Shown: one piece after another, positions 10,281 through 18,461 of the stretch
How positions within the stretch are numbered: the first letter of the stretch is position 1
Layout of the letters: each line of letters starts with the position of its first letter
Assembly (NCBI GenBank): GCA_964549495.1
Contig: CAZJWJ010000056.1
Span: forward strand, 1-33,543
Length of the DNA: 33,543 nucleotides
Source of the DNA: JACKBJ01 sp964549495
GTDB lineage: Bacteria; Chloroflexota; Anaerolineae; Epilineales; Epilineaceae
Direction of reading: 5' to 3'
Notes under the pieces: generated by a model
The model's database searches: none
What the model was told of the DNA's origin: nothing
What the model saw: the letters and a program-made list of their open reading frames with translations, nothing else
Position numbers and translations under genes: made by a program

Positions 10281-13094
10281 TCAGTCGATCAGGGCATCGA
10301 AGCCCAAGAGCGTGCCCAAGCCGATGCCCAGCGGCCCGCCGTCGCTGCGGCCGCTGAAGATCAGCCGGTCCGGCAGGGCGCTGACCCAGGCCAGGGTGGC
10401 CGGCATGTCCGCCCGTGCCGCCGCCGATTGGAGGATGGCCGCCTCGTCGGCCGGCATCTCCTCGTCCGCGCCGGCCCGCTCGGCCAAGAACTCGCCCAAG
10501 GGCTCGGCCACCGGCGCCAGGTTCTGGTACATCAGGCCCGAGACGTTGAGCGTCTCGCCCCGTGCCAGAAGCTCGCCGAAGGCCGGGGCCGTGCGCAGGT
10601 TGACGCCCGAGCTGCGGTACTGCAATGCCCGCTCGACGATGGCCCGTGAGGAACCGGCCACCAGATAACCCTCGGCGAAGGTGTAGTGCATCGCCAGGCC
10701 CGAGCCGGTCTCCGTCAGCGCATGCCAGTCCCGACCGCGGACCGTCTCGCTGCTCAGCTCCAGCCGCGGCAGCGCATCCAGCTCGGCCCGGTCGTCCGGC
10801 TCGGCGCTGGCCTCGATCGCCGCCTCGGGTAGCTCGGCCAGGGCCTCGTTGGAACGGGCCACCATGTCCTCGATGGTGGACTGCAGCACGGCCGGGTCGT
10901 AGACCTCGACCACCAGCTTCCAGGCCGGCTCGGGCAGCAGGGGCCCGTCGAGCGCGAAGGCTACCTCGCCGCCCAAGGGCTCGGCCAGACGGGCGCGCAG
11001 GTCCAGGTCGACTTCCTGCTGAGCCTCCTCCATCTCCTGGCGCAGGCCCGGCTCGGCGCGGTCCAGCATCGCCAGCATCTCGTCGAAGATCTCGGACGGT
11101 GCGCGGGTGACGAAGGCCGCCGCCACGTGCGCCTCGGGGGCGATGAAGTCCAGCGCGCCCATCGGCGCCGGCTCGGCCAGCCAGCCGGCCATGCCCTGGC
11201 GCGGCCCGTCGAAGCTCAGCTCGGCACGGCTGTCGGTCAGACCGTCCCGGCGGCTCTGGCGCAGGACCAGGTAGCGCGCGGCTGACAGGCCGCTGCCGTC
11301 CATGGTGAGCTGTGCGTCGGAGTCGGCCTCGGCCACGGCTTCGTCCATCACGCGCTTCAGGTCGATGGCCGCCATCCACTCCACGCCCTCGGCGTAGGCC
11401 GAGGCGATGGCGGCGTGGAAGTCGCCACCCGCCAGTCGATCCGGCTCGGCCAGGCGCCGCATGGCCGCCGGGTCGGGGCTCATCGCGAAGCGGTCGGCGC
11501 CGATCCAGACCAGGAGGCCGTCATCGGCTGCGAACTCGGTGATCGCGAGGTCGGCGGTGCCGGGCTCGCTGCCCGGATCCTCCGCCGCGGTCTCCGCTCC
11601 GGCTTCCGAATCATCCGGCTGGACACCGTCGACCGGATTCGCCGGCTCGGCCGGGATCTCGATCTGGCCCGGATCCTCGATGAAGCGCAGCGGCAAGGGC
11701 TCGCCGAACTCCTTGGCCATGGCCGCCGCCTCGCGCTCCAGGGTGGCGCGGAAGGCGGCCGGATCCTCGATGGCGCCCATCAAGAGGGGCGCGCTCGGAT
11801 CGCCGTCCTCGTCGAGGCCGATGCTGATCAGGATCTCCTCGCCCACCGGCTCGCCGACGGCGCGCAGATGGTCGATCAGGCCGCGCAGCTCGGTCTCGCT
11901 CTCGGAATCCCGCATGTGATCCTGCCACCAGCGGGAGAGCACCTCGCTCTCGGCCATGCGGGCGTCGATCAGCTCGCCGGCCTCGGCCAGGGTGCCCGAG
12001 AGGTTGGGCAGGGACAGGACGATGGCGCTGTCGGCCGGCAGCTCGCCGGCCAGCTCCGAGCCGAAGCGCGGCGCCGGCCGGGGCAGGGCATCCAGCTCTC
12101 GACCGAGCGCGGTCAGCTCGGAGCGCAGGAGCTCCAGATGGGCATCGCTATAGCGGCTCCAGCCGATTTCCTCCTCGAAGGGGACCCTGCCCAGGCCGGG
12201 ATCGGTCGAGACCTGGTCGCCGGGCTCGAGCACTTGCTCCTGGGCGCCCTGGCGCAGGCGGACCTGGCCCTCGAGCACCGAGACCCGCGAGCCGCGGGTG
12301 CCGTGCTCGACCGAGAAGACCGTGCCGGTCACCGAGACCAGGCAGTCCTCGGTGCTGACGAAGAGATGGCCCGAGCCCTGCTCGGAGGCCTCGACGATGA
12401 TGTCGCCGCGGGCCACTTGGATGGTGGTGTCCCCGCCGCCGCGCCGCAGGCTGAATTCGGAGCGCGGGGCGACTTCGACCCGCGAGCCGTCGCTCAGGGT
12501 CAGCACGCTGCCGGCGCTGCGGCCGGCGCGGATCACCTGTCCCTCGGCGATGGGCTGGCCGGCCTCCAAGGCCACCGCGGCGCTCTCTTCGATACGGTAG
12601 AGGCCGCCGTCGGCGCTCTCGACCTGGGCCAGGGCCGCGCTGGGACCCAGGATCTGCCAGCCGGCCAGGCCGGCGGCCAAGAGCAGGGCCGCGGCCAGGG
12701 CCCAGCGCAGGCGGCGACCCATACGCGGGGCGGTGGGTGTCGCCGACGGCGCCTCGACCGGTGCGATGCCGCGGGCCTCGGCGCGGGCGGATGCCAGGGC
12801 GCGCCGGCATTCGACGCAGCCGCGGCTGTGATCTTCGAAGAGCAGTTTGCGGCCGGCCGGCAGCTGGCTGGCCAGGTAGTCGGGGATGAGGGCTTGGTAG
12901 CCCTCGCAGCCCGCGATGGGGCCCGTCTTGGCTTGCATGGTCAACTCCTGGTTCAAGGCATGGCGCACGCGGCCGGCGGCCGCTTCCAGCGCCTGCTCGG
13001 AGGCTCGATCGGCTCGGAGGGCGGCCAGCGCCCGGTCCAGGCGCTGCGCGCCGCGATCGTCTCGGTTCTCGCGCGGTGGCTGTGGGCGCTTCAT
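10281..13094 (-). CDS. Membrane anti-sigma-like protein: ZAS motif, FecR domain and large extracytoplasmic DUF3352-like region
   Basis: This 937-residue protein has a start codon overlapping the sigma-factor stop in an ATGA (13091-13094), preceded by AGGAG. The N-terminal cytoplasmic part contains H89-x3-C93-x2-C96, the HxxxCxxC zinc-binding motif of anti-sigma factors. One membrane helix follows (about 130-150). A FecR-like beta domain (about 165-290) comes next, with the repeated 'G..V.VLEGQVRL' pattern. The remaining 600 or so residues are acidic, alternating strands and helices, and begin LPADSAIVLSLPNLSG, which resembles DUF3352 proteins. The family logic is a membrane sensor that holds the ECF sigma factor and releases it on an outside signal. 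The fusion to such a long outer region is unusual. The DUF3352 assignment is tentative. Confidence 0.8.
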   Translation of the reverse strand: MKRPQPPRENRDDRGAQRLDRALAALRADRASEQALEAAAGRVRHALNQELTMQAKTGPIAGCEGYQALIPDYLASQLPAGRKLLFEDHSRGCVECRRALASARAEARGIAPVEAPSATPTAPRMGRRLRWALAAALLLAAGLAGWQILGPSAALAQVESADGGLYRIEESAAVALEAGQPIAEGQVIRAGRSAGSVLTLSDGSRVEVAPRSEFSLRRGGGDTTIQVARGDIIVEASEQGSGHLFVSTEDCLVSVTGTVFSVEHGTRGSRVSVLEGQVRLRQGAQEQVLEPGDQVSTDPGLGRVPFEEEIGWSRYSDAHLELLRSELTALGRELDALPRPAPRFGSELAGELPADSAIVLSLPNLSGTLAEAGELIDARMAESEVLSRWWQDHMRDSESETELRGLIDHLRAVGEPVGEEILISIGLDEDGDPSAPLLMGAIEDPAAFRATLEREAAAMAKEFGEPLPLRFIEDPGQIEIPAEPANPVDGVQPDDSEAGAETAAEDPGSEPGTADLAITEFAADDGLLVWIGADRFAMSPDPAAMRRLAEPDRLAGGDFHAAIASAYAEGVEWMAAIDLKRVMDEAVAEADSDAQLTMDGSGLSAARYLVLRQSRRDGLTDSRAELSFDGPRQGMAGWLAEPAPMGALDFIAPEAHVAAAFVTRAPSEIFDEMLAMLDRAEPGLRQEMEEAQQEVDLDLRARLAEPLGGEVAFALDGPLLPEPAWKLVVEVYDPAVLQSTIEDMVARSNEALAELPEAAIEASAEPDDRAELDALPRLELSSETVRGRDWHALTETGSGLAMHYTFAEGYLVAGSSRAIVERALQYRSSGVNLRTAPAFGELLARGETLNVSGLMYQNLAPVAEPLGEFLAERAGADEEMPADEAAILQSAAARADMPATLAWVSALPDRLIFSGRSDGGPLGIGLGTLLGFDALID

Positions 13095-13672
13095 CGTCCC
13101 GCTCCTGAATCTGAGGTCCTGTCGTCCGAACTCGGTTTGGGGTCGTCTTGGGCGAGCAGCCGGCGCAGGCGCTCGCGGGATCGGTGTAGGGAAACGCCGA
13201 TGGCGCTTTCGGAGGTGCCGATGATGTCGGCGATCTCCTGGTTGCCGAAGCCCTCGACGTAGCGCAGCGTGAAGATCTCGGCCGCGCGCGGGCTGAGCTC
13301 GGCGATGCCGCCGCGCAAGCGGGCGCGCAGGTCCTCGTCCTCGGCGCGCTCGGCAGCGTCGCGATCGGGGGCCGGCCGGCGGCCGACCGAATCCAAGGGG
13401 ATCAGCCTGGCGCGCGATCGCTCGCGCAAGAGATCCAGGCCGGCGTTGATGGCCGCCCGGTGGAGGTAGTGTCCCAGGGCCTCCGGTGCCACATCGGGCC
13501 ATTCTTCGCGTCGCGCCAGACGCAGGAAGACGGTCTGCAGCACGTCCTCGGCGTCCTCGGCGTTGCCGGTGACCCGGTAGGCGGCGCGGTACATGCGCTG
13601 GTGATAGCGGTCGAAGGCCGCGTGGATGCGGCGCGGATCCGTAGGCGCTTCGGTGCTGGGGCGTTGGCTCAT
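13091..13672 (-). CDS. ECF-family RNA polymerase sigma factor
   Basis: The product is 193 residues from the ATG at 13670-13672. Region 2 is clear (YHQRMYRAAYRVTGNAEDAE, then DVLQTVFLRLAR). Region 4 is also clear, with the helix-turn-helix NQEIADIIGTSESAIGVSLH. No extra C-terminal domain is present. An alternative TTG start at 13708 has a better ribosome site (AGGAG, 13717-13721, 8 bases away) and would add 12 residues. The gene is first in a six-gene operon and is translationally coupled to its presumed anti-sigma partner. Positive autoregulation is typical of the family but no matching promoter pair was recognised. Confidence 0.92.
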   Translation of the reverse strand: MSQRPSTEAPTDPRRIHAAFDRYHQRMYRAAYRVTGNAEDAEDVLQTVFLRLARREEWPDVAPEALGHYLHRAAINAGLDLLRERSRARLIPLDSVGRRPAPDRDAAERAEDEDLRARLRGGIAELSPRAAEIFTLRYVEGFGNQEIADIIGTSESAIGVSLHRSRERLRRLLAQDDPKPSSDDRTSDSGAGR

Positions 13673-14032
13673 GGCGGATGCGATGAGGTGCCGGCTTGCC
13701 GTTTGCAAAGGCCACTCTCCTTGGGTCGGCGTCTCGCATGGGTATACGTCCTCACCCGCCGCGAGCTTAACCGGAGGCGCCGGAGCCGTGCACGTCCAAA
13801 GGAAATTTAACCTGCCGGGGCGTATCTGCACAAGGGCCCTGCCGTTGTATGTCGTGGCGGCCTCGCGCGATCGTCGCGGGGCCCTTCCTTACCCATCCAG
13901 AATCATCCATCTAGATCCGTCTGCATGCGGGAGCGCAAGTGCCGCCGATCTCGGGCCCGTTCCCGCTTCGTGTCTCCGACCGGGGGGCGCGGACATCCAT
14001 CGAGATCGAGCAGAGGGAGGGGAGTCTCCGAG
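13673..14032. other. Divergent intergenic region between the sigma-factor operon and the secreted P-domain protein
   Basis: This stretch of 360 bases has no convincing gene, although long frames cross it. On the minus strand a weak promoter-like pair, TTGTGC (13828-13833) and TTAAAT (13805-13810) with a 17-base spacer, could serve the sigma operon. The plus-strand gene has a purine-rich ribosome site at about 14014-14024 but no clear -35/-10 pair. No typical ECF promoter (GGAAC with a GTC box) was recognised. Confidence 0.4.
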
Positions 14033-17000
14033 ATGCGTACCTGGTGTTTCCGAATCGGCGCGGTCCTCGTCGCCCTGGCGCTGGGCCTGGGGCTGAACGT
14101 CGAGCGCGCGGCGGCGCAGACCGCGGTCTTCATCAACGAATTGCATTACGACAACACCGGCGCCGACGCCGACGAGGCGGTCGAGATCGCCGGGCCGGCC
14201 GGCACCGATCTGTCCGGCTGGTCCGTCGTACTGTACAACGGCAACGGCGGGGCCGACTACGATACGATCAACCTCGCGGGTACGATCCCGGATGAGGGAG
14301 CCGGTTTCGGTACGCTCAACTTCCTTCGGGCCGGCATCCAGAACGGATCGCCGGATGGCCTGGCCTTGGTCGACGGCGGCAACAACGTCATCCAGTTCCT
14401 GAGCTACGAGGGTGACTTTACCGCCACCAGCGGGCCGGCCAACGGCATGATGAGCACCGACATCGGTGTTTCCGAGGACGGTAGCGAGCCGCTGGGCCAG
14501 TCGCTGCAGCTTCAAGGCACCGGCGGCGTCTACGAGGACTTCACCTGGGCCGGGCCCATCGGGCACACCCGCGGCACGACCAACACCGGGCAGACCTTCG
14601 TCGGCGGTGGGGGCGGCGGGCCGCCCTGGGTCAACGAGCTGCATTACGACAACACCGGCACCGATGTCGACGAGGGTGTCGAGGTGGCCGGCTTCGCCGG
14701 CGAGGACCTGGCAGGCTGGACCATCGCGCTCTACAACGGCAGCAACGGCACCGTCTACGATACGATCAATCTGACGGGGACCTTGCCGGATCAGCAGGCC
14801 GGCTGCGGCACGATCAACTTCGGCTTGCCCTCCAACGGCATCCAGAACGGATCGCCGGACGGCCTGGCGCTGGTCGACCCGGCCAACACCGTCATCCAGT
14901 TCCTGAGCTATGAGGGGACGATGACGGCCACGAACGGGCCGGCCAACGGCATGACCAGCACCGACATCGGCGTCGCCGAGAACGGCACCGAGCCGCTGGG
15001 GCAGTCCTTGCAGCTCCAGGGCAGCGGCGACAGCTACGACGACTTCACCTGGGCCGGCCCGATCGGCCATACGCGCGATCTGCCCAACACCGGCCAGACC
15101 TTCACCTGCCTGGCCCCGACGCCGACGCCCAGCCCGACGCCCATCCCGGTGCCCGAGTTCGATCCGGCCAACTTCTCGCTGACCTTGGCCGATCCCTTCG
15201 ACTGCACCGCGGCCGGCGACCTGCTCGAGGTCGAGCTGGCGGTGATCAACACCGGCGACGGGGATGCCGCGGGCGCGGTCATCGAGGCCGACTTCGGACC
15301 CTTCCTGGTCGGCCAGCCCGGCAGCTGCCAGTTCACCGGCGGGCAGGGCGGCGATTGCCAGGTCGGCGAGTCGGGCCTGATCTGGACCGGCGACATCCCA
15401 TCGGCCGGTGGCGCGCCGAACAACCTGGTGACCATCAACTACCAGGTGCGCGTGCGCGGCGGCACCAGCGTCAACACCGATCTCTGCATCGCCACCCGCG
15501 TGATCTACGACAGCGACGCCAGCGGCGACAACGACGCCACGGCCGAGATCACCGAATGCACGCCGGTGGACTGCCTGCCCAGCGTCGATCCCAACCGCCA
15601 GTTGGGCAACCAGGTCCACCTGCCCATCCTCGACTTCCAGGGCCAGGACGATGTCTGCCGCAGCTGGATCGAGGTCCAGAACCTGGGCTGCGACCCGGCC
15701 AAGGCCGTCCTGGTCACCTGGGGCGAGCCCGGCTTCTGTCCGCCGCAGGCAGCCGGCCCGCTCAAGGTCGAGTGCACCGGCCTGCTGGTGCCCGGCTCCG
15801 CCTGGAACATACTCGGCGCGCAGCTGCCGACCGGCTCCAAGAGCGGCATGCTCTTCAAGTTCTCGGCCCGCCAGCTCAGCGAGCTGGGCATCGACATCGG
15901 CTTCGACGATGTCGTGGCCGACCTGATGTGCGAGACGCTCTTCTTCGGCGTGGTCGGCGATTCGGACGACTACCGCCGCTTCAAGAAGGCCTACAACGAG
16001 GGCCTGGAGTTCGCGGGCATCCCACAAGGCCTGGCCACCGGCGACGGCGTGCTGGCCGTCGAGGTCTTGCGCCACTGCCCGGGTGACGTCACGCCCGGCG
16101 TCGAGGTCTCCAGCAAGTACAACGGTATCGCCGGCACCCACCTGGGCACCTGGGACGAGGTCTACGGCGGCTTCGGTTACTACGCGCCGCTGCTCTATGC
16201 CGGCCGCGGAGGCTTCGAGACGGTGATGTACGTCCAGAACGGCGGCCTGGACTGCTCCTCGGTCGAGATCTGGTTCAAGGCCCAGGACGACTGCCTGCGC
16301 GCCACCATCTGCGAGATCTTCACCCTGGCGCCGGGCGAGAGCTACCAGTTCGACGCCTCCGACTGCGTCGGCCCGGACTGGCAGGGCTCGGCCTGGCTGC
16401 GCTCCAGCCAGCCCATGGGCATCGCGGTCGACATCATCGGCCGCGACGCGCTGATGACCTACATCGCCGAGCCCCACGAGCTGGCCTACCAGTTCGATCC
16501 GGAGCATCCATACAAGTCGGACGGCGACCAGGTGGCCTTCGGCCCGCTGATCTACTCCGAGTACCAGGGCTGGGATTCCGGCGTGCAGGTCCAGAACCTC
16601 TCGGCCATCGAGAACGCCAAGGTCAAGCTCTACTTCCTGGATCGCTCGGGCGACGTGATCACGACCCTGGTCGACTGGATCTGTCCGCGCGGCAGCCAGA
16701 CCTTCTACCTGCCGGCCATCGCGACGCTGCCGGGCAACTGGGTGGGCTCCGTCCGCGTCGAGAGCCAGGATTGGTGGGCCGCGGGCACCAACCCGGTCGA
16801 CCCGCCCAACATCGTGGCCGTGGCGCAGCTGATCAAGTACAACGACGTGGCCCGAACCGACCTGCTCGAGGCGGTGGCCTACAACCTCTTGCCCGAGCAC
16901 AAGGCCTTCGACTGGCAGGTCGGCGCCAATGCCGGCGGCCTGGAGAGCGGCATCGGCCTGATCGCCATCCCCAGCCTGCTCAAGGACCTGGGCAAGACCG

Positions 17001-17914
17001 GCACCACCAGCGAGCTGGCCATCGCCAACCTGGTGACCAAGCCCGGCTTCACCGACTTCGCCATCTACATCTTCGACCAGAACGGCCTCTTGGACTTCGT
17101 CTGCCAGAAGCTGCACGACCGCCAGGTCGAGTACATCGACCTGCAGACCTGGGGCTACGTGAACAACGGCTTCAAGGGCTCGGCCATCATCTCGGCCACC
17201 TTCTGGGAGCACGAGGTCTTCGACGGCGAGGGCTTCTTCCTGCGCGATCTCTTGGGCTTGGGCGCGGTGTCCATCGAGCGGACCGGCTCCCGCCTCGGAG
17301 AGGACATCCCGGGCGACGAGTCGGCCGGCTCGCGGGGCATCCCCTTCACCAACGATCCGGCCATGGACGAGCCCTTCGCCTACTGCTTCGCCGGGCCGGC
17401 CGTGGCTTTCTGCCCGGGACAGCCGGGCGAGCGGCCCAGCTGTCCGGACTCGCTCAGCCTGGTCGGCGAAGGCGGCGCCATCCCGGACGACCGCGCCGGC
17501 GGCGAGATCTTCCAGGGCAACCTGGCGGCGGCCTTCCCCAGCCTGCCCGGCCAGTGCGTGGTCGAGGACGTCAACCTGATCCTGAACATCGAGCACGACG
17601 TGCTGCAGGACCTCGACGTCTTCCTGGAGCATATCGACACCCGCTCGGAGATGTTCACCGACATCTGCGGCTTCGAGGAGAACCTCTCGGCCACGCTCGA
17701 CGACGACGCGGCGGCGGCCATCCAGTCCAGCTGCCCGCCGAACGACGGCGGCGACTACACCACCGAGTCGGGCACGGGCCTGGACGCCTTCGACGGCATG
17801 GACCCCAAGGGCCTGTGGAAGCTGACCGTCGACGACGACTTCGAGAGCGCCGTCGGCATCGGCCGAGTCATCGACTGGAAGCTCGAGATCGACATCGCTC
17901 CGGCCAATCCCTAG
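14033..17914 (+). CDS. Large secreted protein: two lamin-tail-like domains, 'QNL' repeats, C-terminal P-domain
   Basis: This 1293-residue protein starts MRTWCFRIGAV; GGGAGGGGAG lies 8 bases before the ATG. A signal peptide (about 1-28, ending AAAQT) is followed by two tandem lamin-tail-like domains (about 30-190 and 197-356), each opening NELHYDNTG. A PTPTPSPTPIP linker follows, then a CARDB/DUF11-like beta domain (about 364-510). A cysteine-containing region (about 516-1140) repeats a beta-sandwich unit with IEVQNLG, MYVQNGG, VQVQNLS and LAIANLV cores. The last 150 residues match the proprotein-convertase P-domain (DGMDPKGLWKLTVDD near the end). There is no protease catalytic domain. The likely role is surface adhesion or structure, inferred only. 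The 'VQNL' units are a habit of Chloroflexota secreted proteins. Confidence 0.85.
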   Translation: MRTWCFRIGAVLVALALGLGLNVERAAAQTAVFINELHYDNTGADADEAVEIAGPAGTDLSGWSVVLYNGNGGADYDTINLAGTIPDEGAGFGTLNFLRAGIQNGSPDGLALVDGGNNVIQFLSYEGDFTATSGPANGMMSTDIGVSEDGSEPLGQSLQLQGTGGVYEDFTWAGPIGHTRGTTNTGQTFVGGGGGGPPWVNELHYDNTGTDVDEGVEVAGFAGEDLAGWTIALYNGSNGTVYDTINLTGTLPDQQAGCGTINFGLPSNGIQNGSPDGLALVDPANTVIQFLSYEGTMTATNGPANGMTSTDIGVAENGTEPLGQSLQLQGSGDSYDDFTWAGPIGHTRDLPNTGQTFTCLAPTPTPSPTPIPVPEFDPANFSLTLADPFDCTAAGDLLEVELAVINTGDGDAAGAVIEADFGPFLVGQPGSCQFTGGQGGDCQVGESGLIWTGDIPSAGGAPNNLVTINYQVRVRGGTSVNTDLCIATRVIYDSDASGDNDATAEITECTPVDCLPSVDPNRQLGNQVHLPILDFQGQDDVCRSWIEVQNLGCDPAKAVLVTWGEPGFCPPQAAGPLKVECTGLLVPGSAWNILGAQLPTGSKSGMLFKFSARQLSELGIDIGFDDVVADLMCETLFFGVVGDSDDYRRFKKAYNEGLEFAGIPQGLATGDGVLAVEVLRHCPGDVTPGVEVSSKYNGIAGTHLGTWDEVYGGFGYYAPLLYAGRGGFETVMYVQNGGLDCSSVEIWFKAQDDCLRATICEIFTLAPGESYQFDASDCVGPDWQGSAWLRSSQPMGIAVDIIGRDALMTYIAEPHELAYQFDPEHPYKSDGDQVAFGPLIYSEYQGWDSGVQVQNLSAIENAKVKLYFLDRSGDVITTLVDWICPRGSQTFYLPAIATLPGNWVGSVRVESQDWWAAGTNPVDPPNIVAVAQLIKYNDVARTDLLEAVAYNLLPEHKAFDWQVGANAGGLESGIGLIAIPSLLKDLGKTGTTSELAIANLVTKPGFTDFAIYIFDQNGLLDFVCQKLHDRQVEYIDLQTWGYVNNGFKGSAIISATFWEHEVFDGEGFFLRDLLGLGAVSIERTGSRLGEDIPGDESAGSRGIPFTNDPAMDEPFAYCFAGPAVAFCPGQPGERPSCPDSLSLVGEGGAIPDDRAGGEIFQGNLAAAFPSLPGQCVVEDVNLILNIEHDVLQDLDVFLEHIDTRSEMFTDICGFEENLSATLDDDAAAAIQSSCPPNDGGDYTTESGTGLDAFDGMDPKGLWKLTVDDDFESAVGIGRVIDWKLEIDIAPANP
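14135..15105 (+). repeat. Tandem duplication encoding two lamin-tail-like domains
   Basis: Two head-to-tail copies are offset by about 498-504 bases. Near-identical blocks recur at 14135 and 14633 (NELHYDNTG), at 14336 and 14840 (IQNGSPDGLALVD), and again for VIQFLSYEG and DFTWAGPIGHTR. Third-codon differences are spread through both copies, so the duplication is recent enough to see at DNA level but not brand new. Confidence 0.85.
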
Positions 17915-17947
17915 GGTCGAGAACGCCGGTCGCCTGACCGGAGGATA

Positions 17948-17986
17948 GAGCGACGCCCCCGCCAGTTACTGGCGGGGGCGTCGCTC
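17948..17986. terminator. Perfect 18-bp stem-loop terminator
   Basis: The arms 17948-17965 and 17969-17986 are fully complementary over 18 bp around a TTA loop. The hairpin starts 33 bases after the stop codon of the P-domain protein. On the plus strand it is followed by CGTT-rich sequence rather than a clean T-run. It sits between convergent genes, so it may stop transcription from both sides. Confidence 0.85.
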
Positions 17987-18054
17987 GCTTCTCGTTCTTG
18001 CGTCGTGTGATCGAGTTGGACGCAGGTAGAATCTCGTATGAACCGGCGTCGGAT

Positions 18055-18360
18055 TCAGCCGGTAGTCACCAGGATCGTCGGCGCGCCGCCGGTGGAGATC
18101 TCGAAGGCGTGCTTGGCAACCGCACTGCCCTCGGGGCTGCCGAAGTCGGCGTTCAGGTCGTCCATCGAGTCGTAGGCCAACTCGACGATCAGGTAGAAGG
18201 GTGGCTTGCCCTGGGGCGATCCGAGGACGGTGGTCTTGCTCAGGCCGGTCATGCGCGGCAGGTTCTTGGCGCAGAGCGGCTCGTGCTCCTCGCTGTAGCG
18301 ACGGTCGAACTCGGCCTTGTCCTGGGGCTGAGGGTAGAGGACGACGGACTTGACGGCCAT
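18055..18360 (-). CDS. EthD-family small protein
   Basis: The product is 101 residues with AGGAG about 9 bases before the ATG at 18358-18360. It opens with a strand (MAVKSVVLYPQPQ), then DKAEFDRRYSEEHEPLCAKN, the 'F...Y..EH.PL' core of EthD-type ferredoxin-like alpha/beta-barrel proteins, and ends in strand-forming sequence. Members are small dimeric proteins, some needed for ethyl tert-butyl ether breakdown; most have no known role. It lies 101 bases downstream of the zinc operon's last gene on the same strand, so it may be read with it or separately. No degradation genes are nearby. Confidence 0.8.
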   Translation of the reverse strand: MAVKSVVLYPQPQDKAEFDRRYSEEHEPLCAKNLPRMTGLSKTTVLGSPQGKPPFYLIVELAYDSMDDLNADFGSPEGSAVAKHAFEISTGGAPTILVTTG

Positions 18361-18461
18361 GGGGAAGCGCTCCTGGGAGGGTCGGGATCGGCGAGCCGCG
18401 TCGGCGTGATCGGCGATCGGTCGGGATCGACCTGGCGATTGTAGCAGACGGATCCGCGCGA

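Noticed and set aside
11415..13262. A 615-codon plus-strand frame opposite the FecR and sigma genes
   Set aside because: It has no domain pattern and covers two genes with clear motifs and an ATGA overlap on the other strand.
13889..17632. A 1247-codon minus-strand open frame opposite the P-domain protein
   Set aside because: Same GC-bias shadow effect; the plus-strand product has clear domains, and the minus frame shows no motif and low-complexity V/D/Q/G-rich sequence.
14033..17914. The secreted P-domain protein as an active protease
   Set aside because: No subtilisin Asp, His or Ser motif is visible anywhere in the chain; a P-domain alone is not catalytic.
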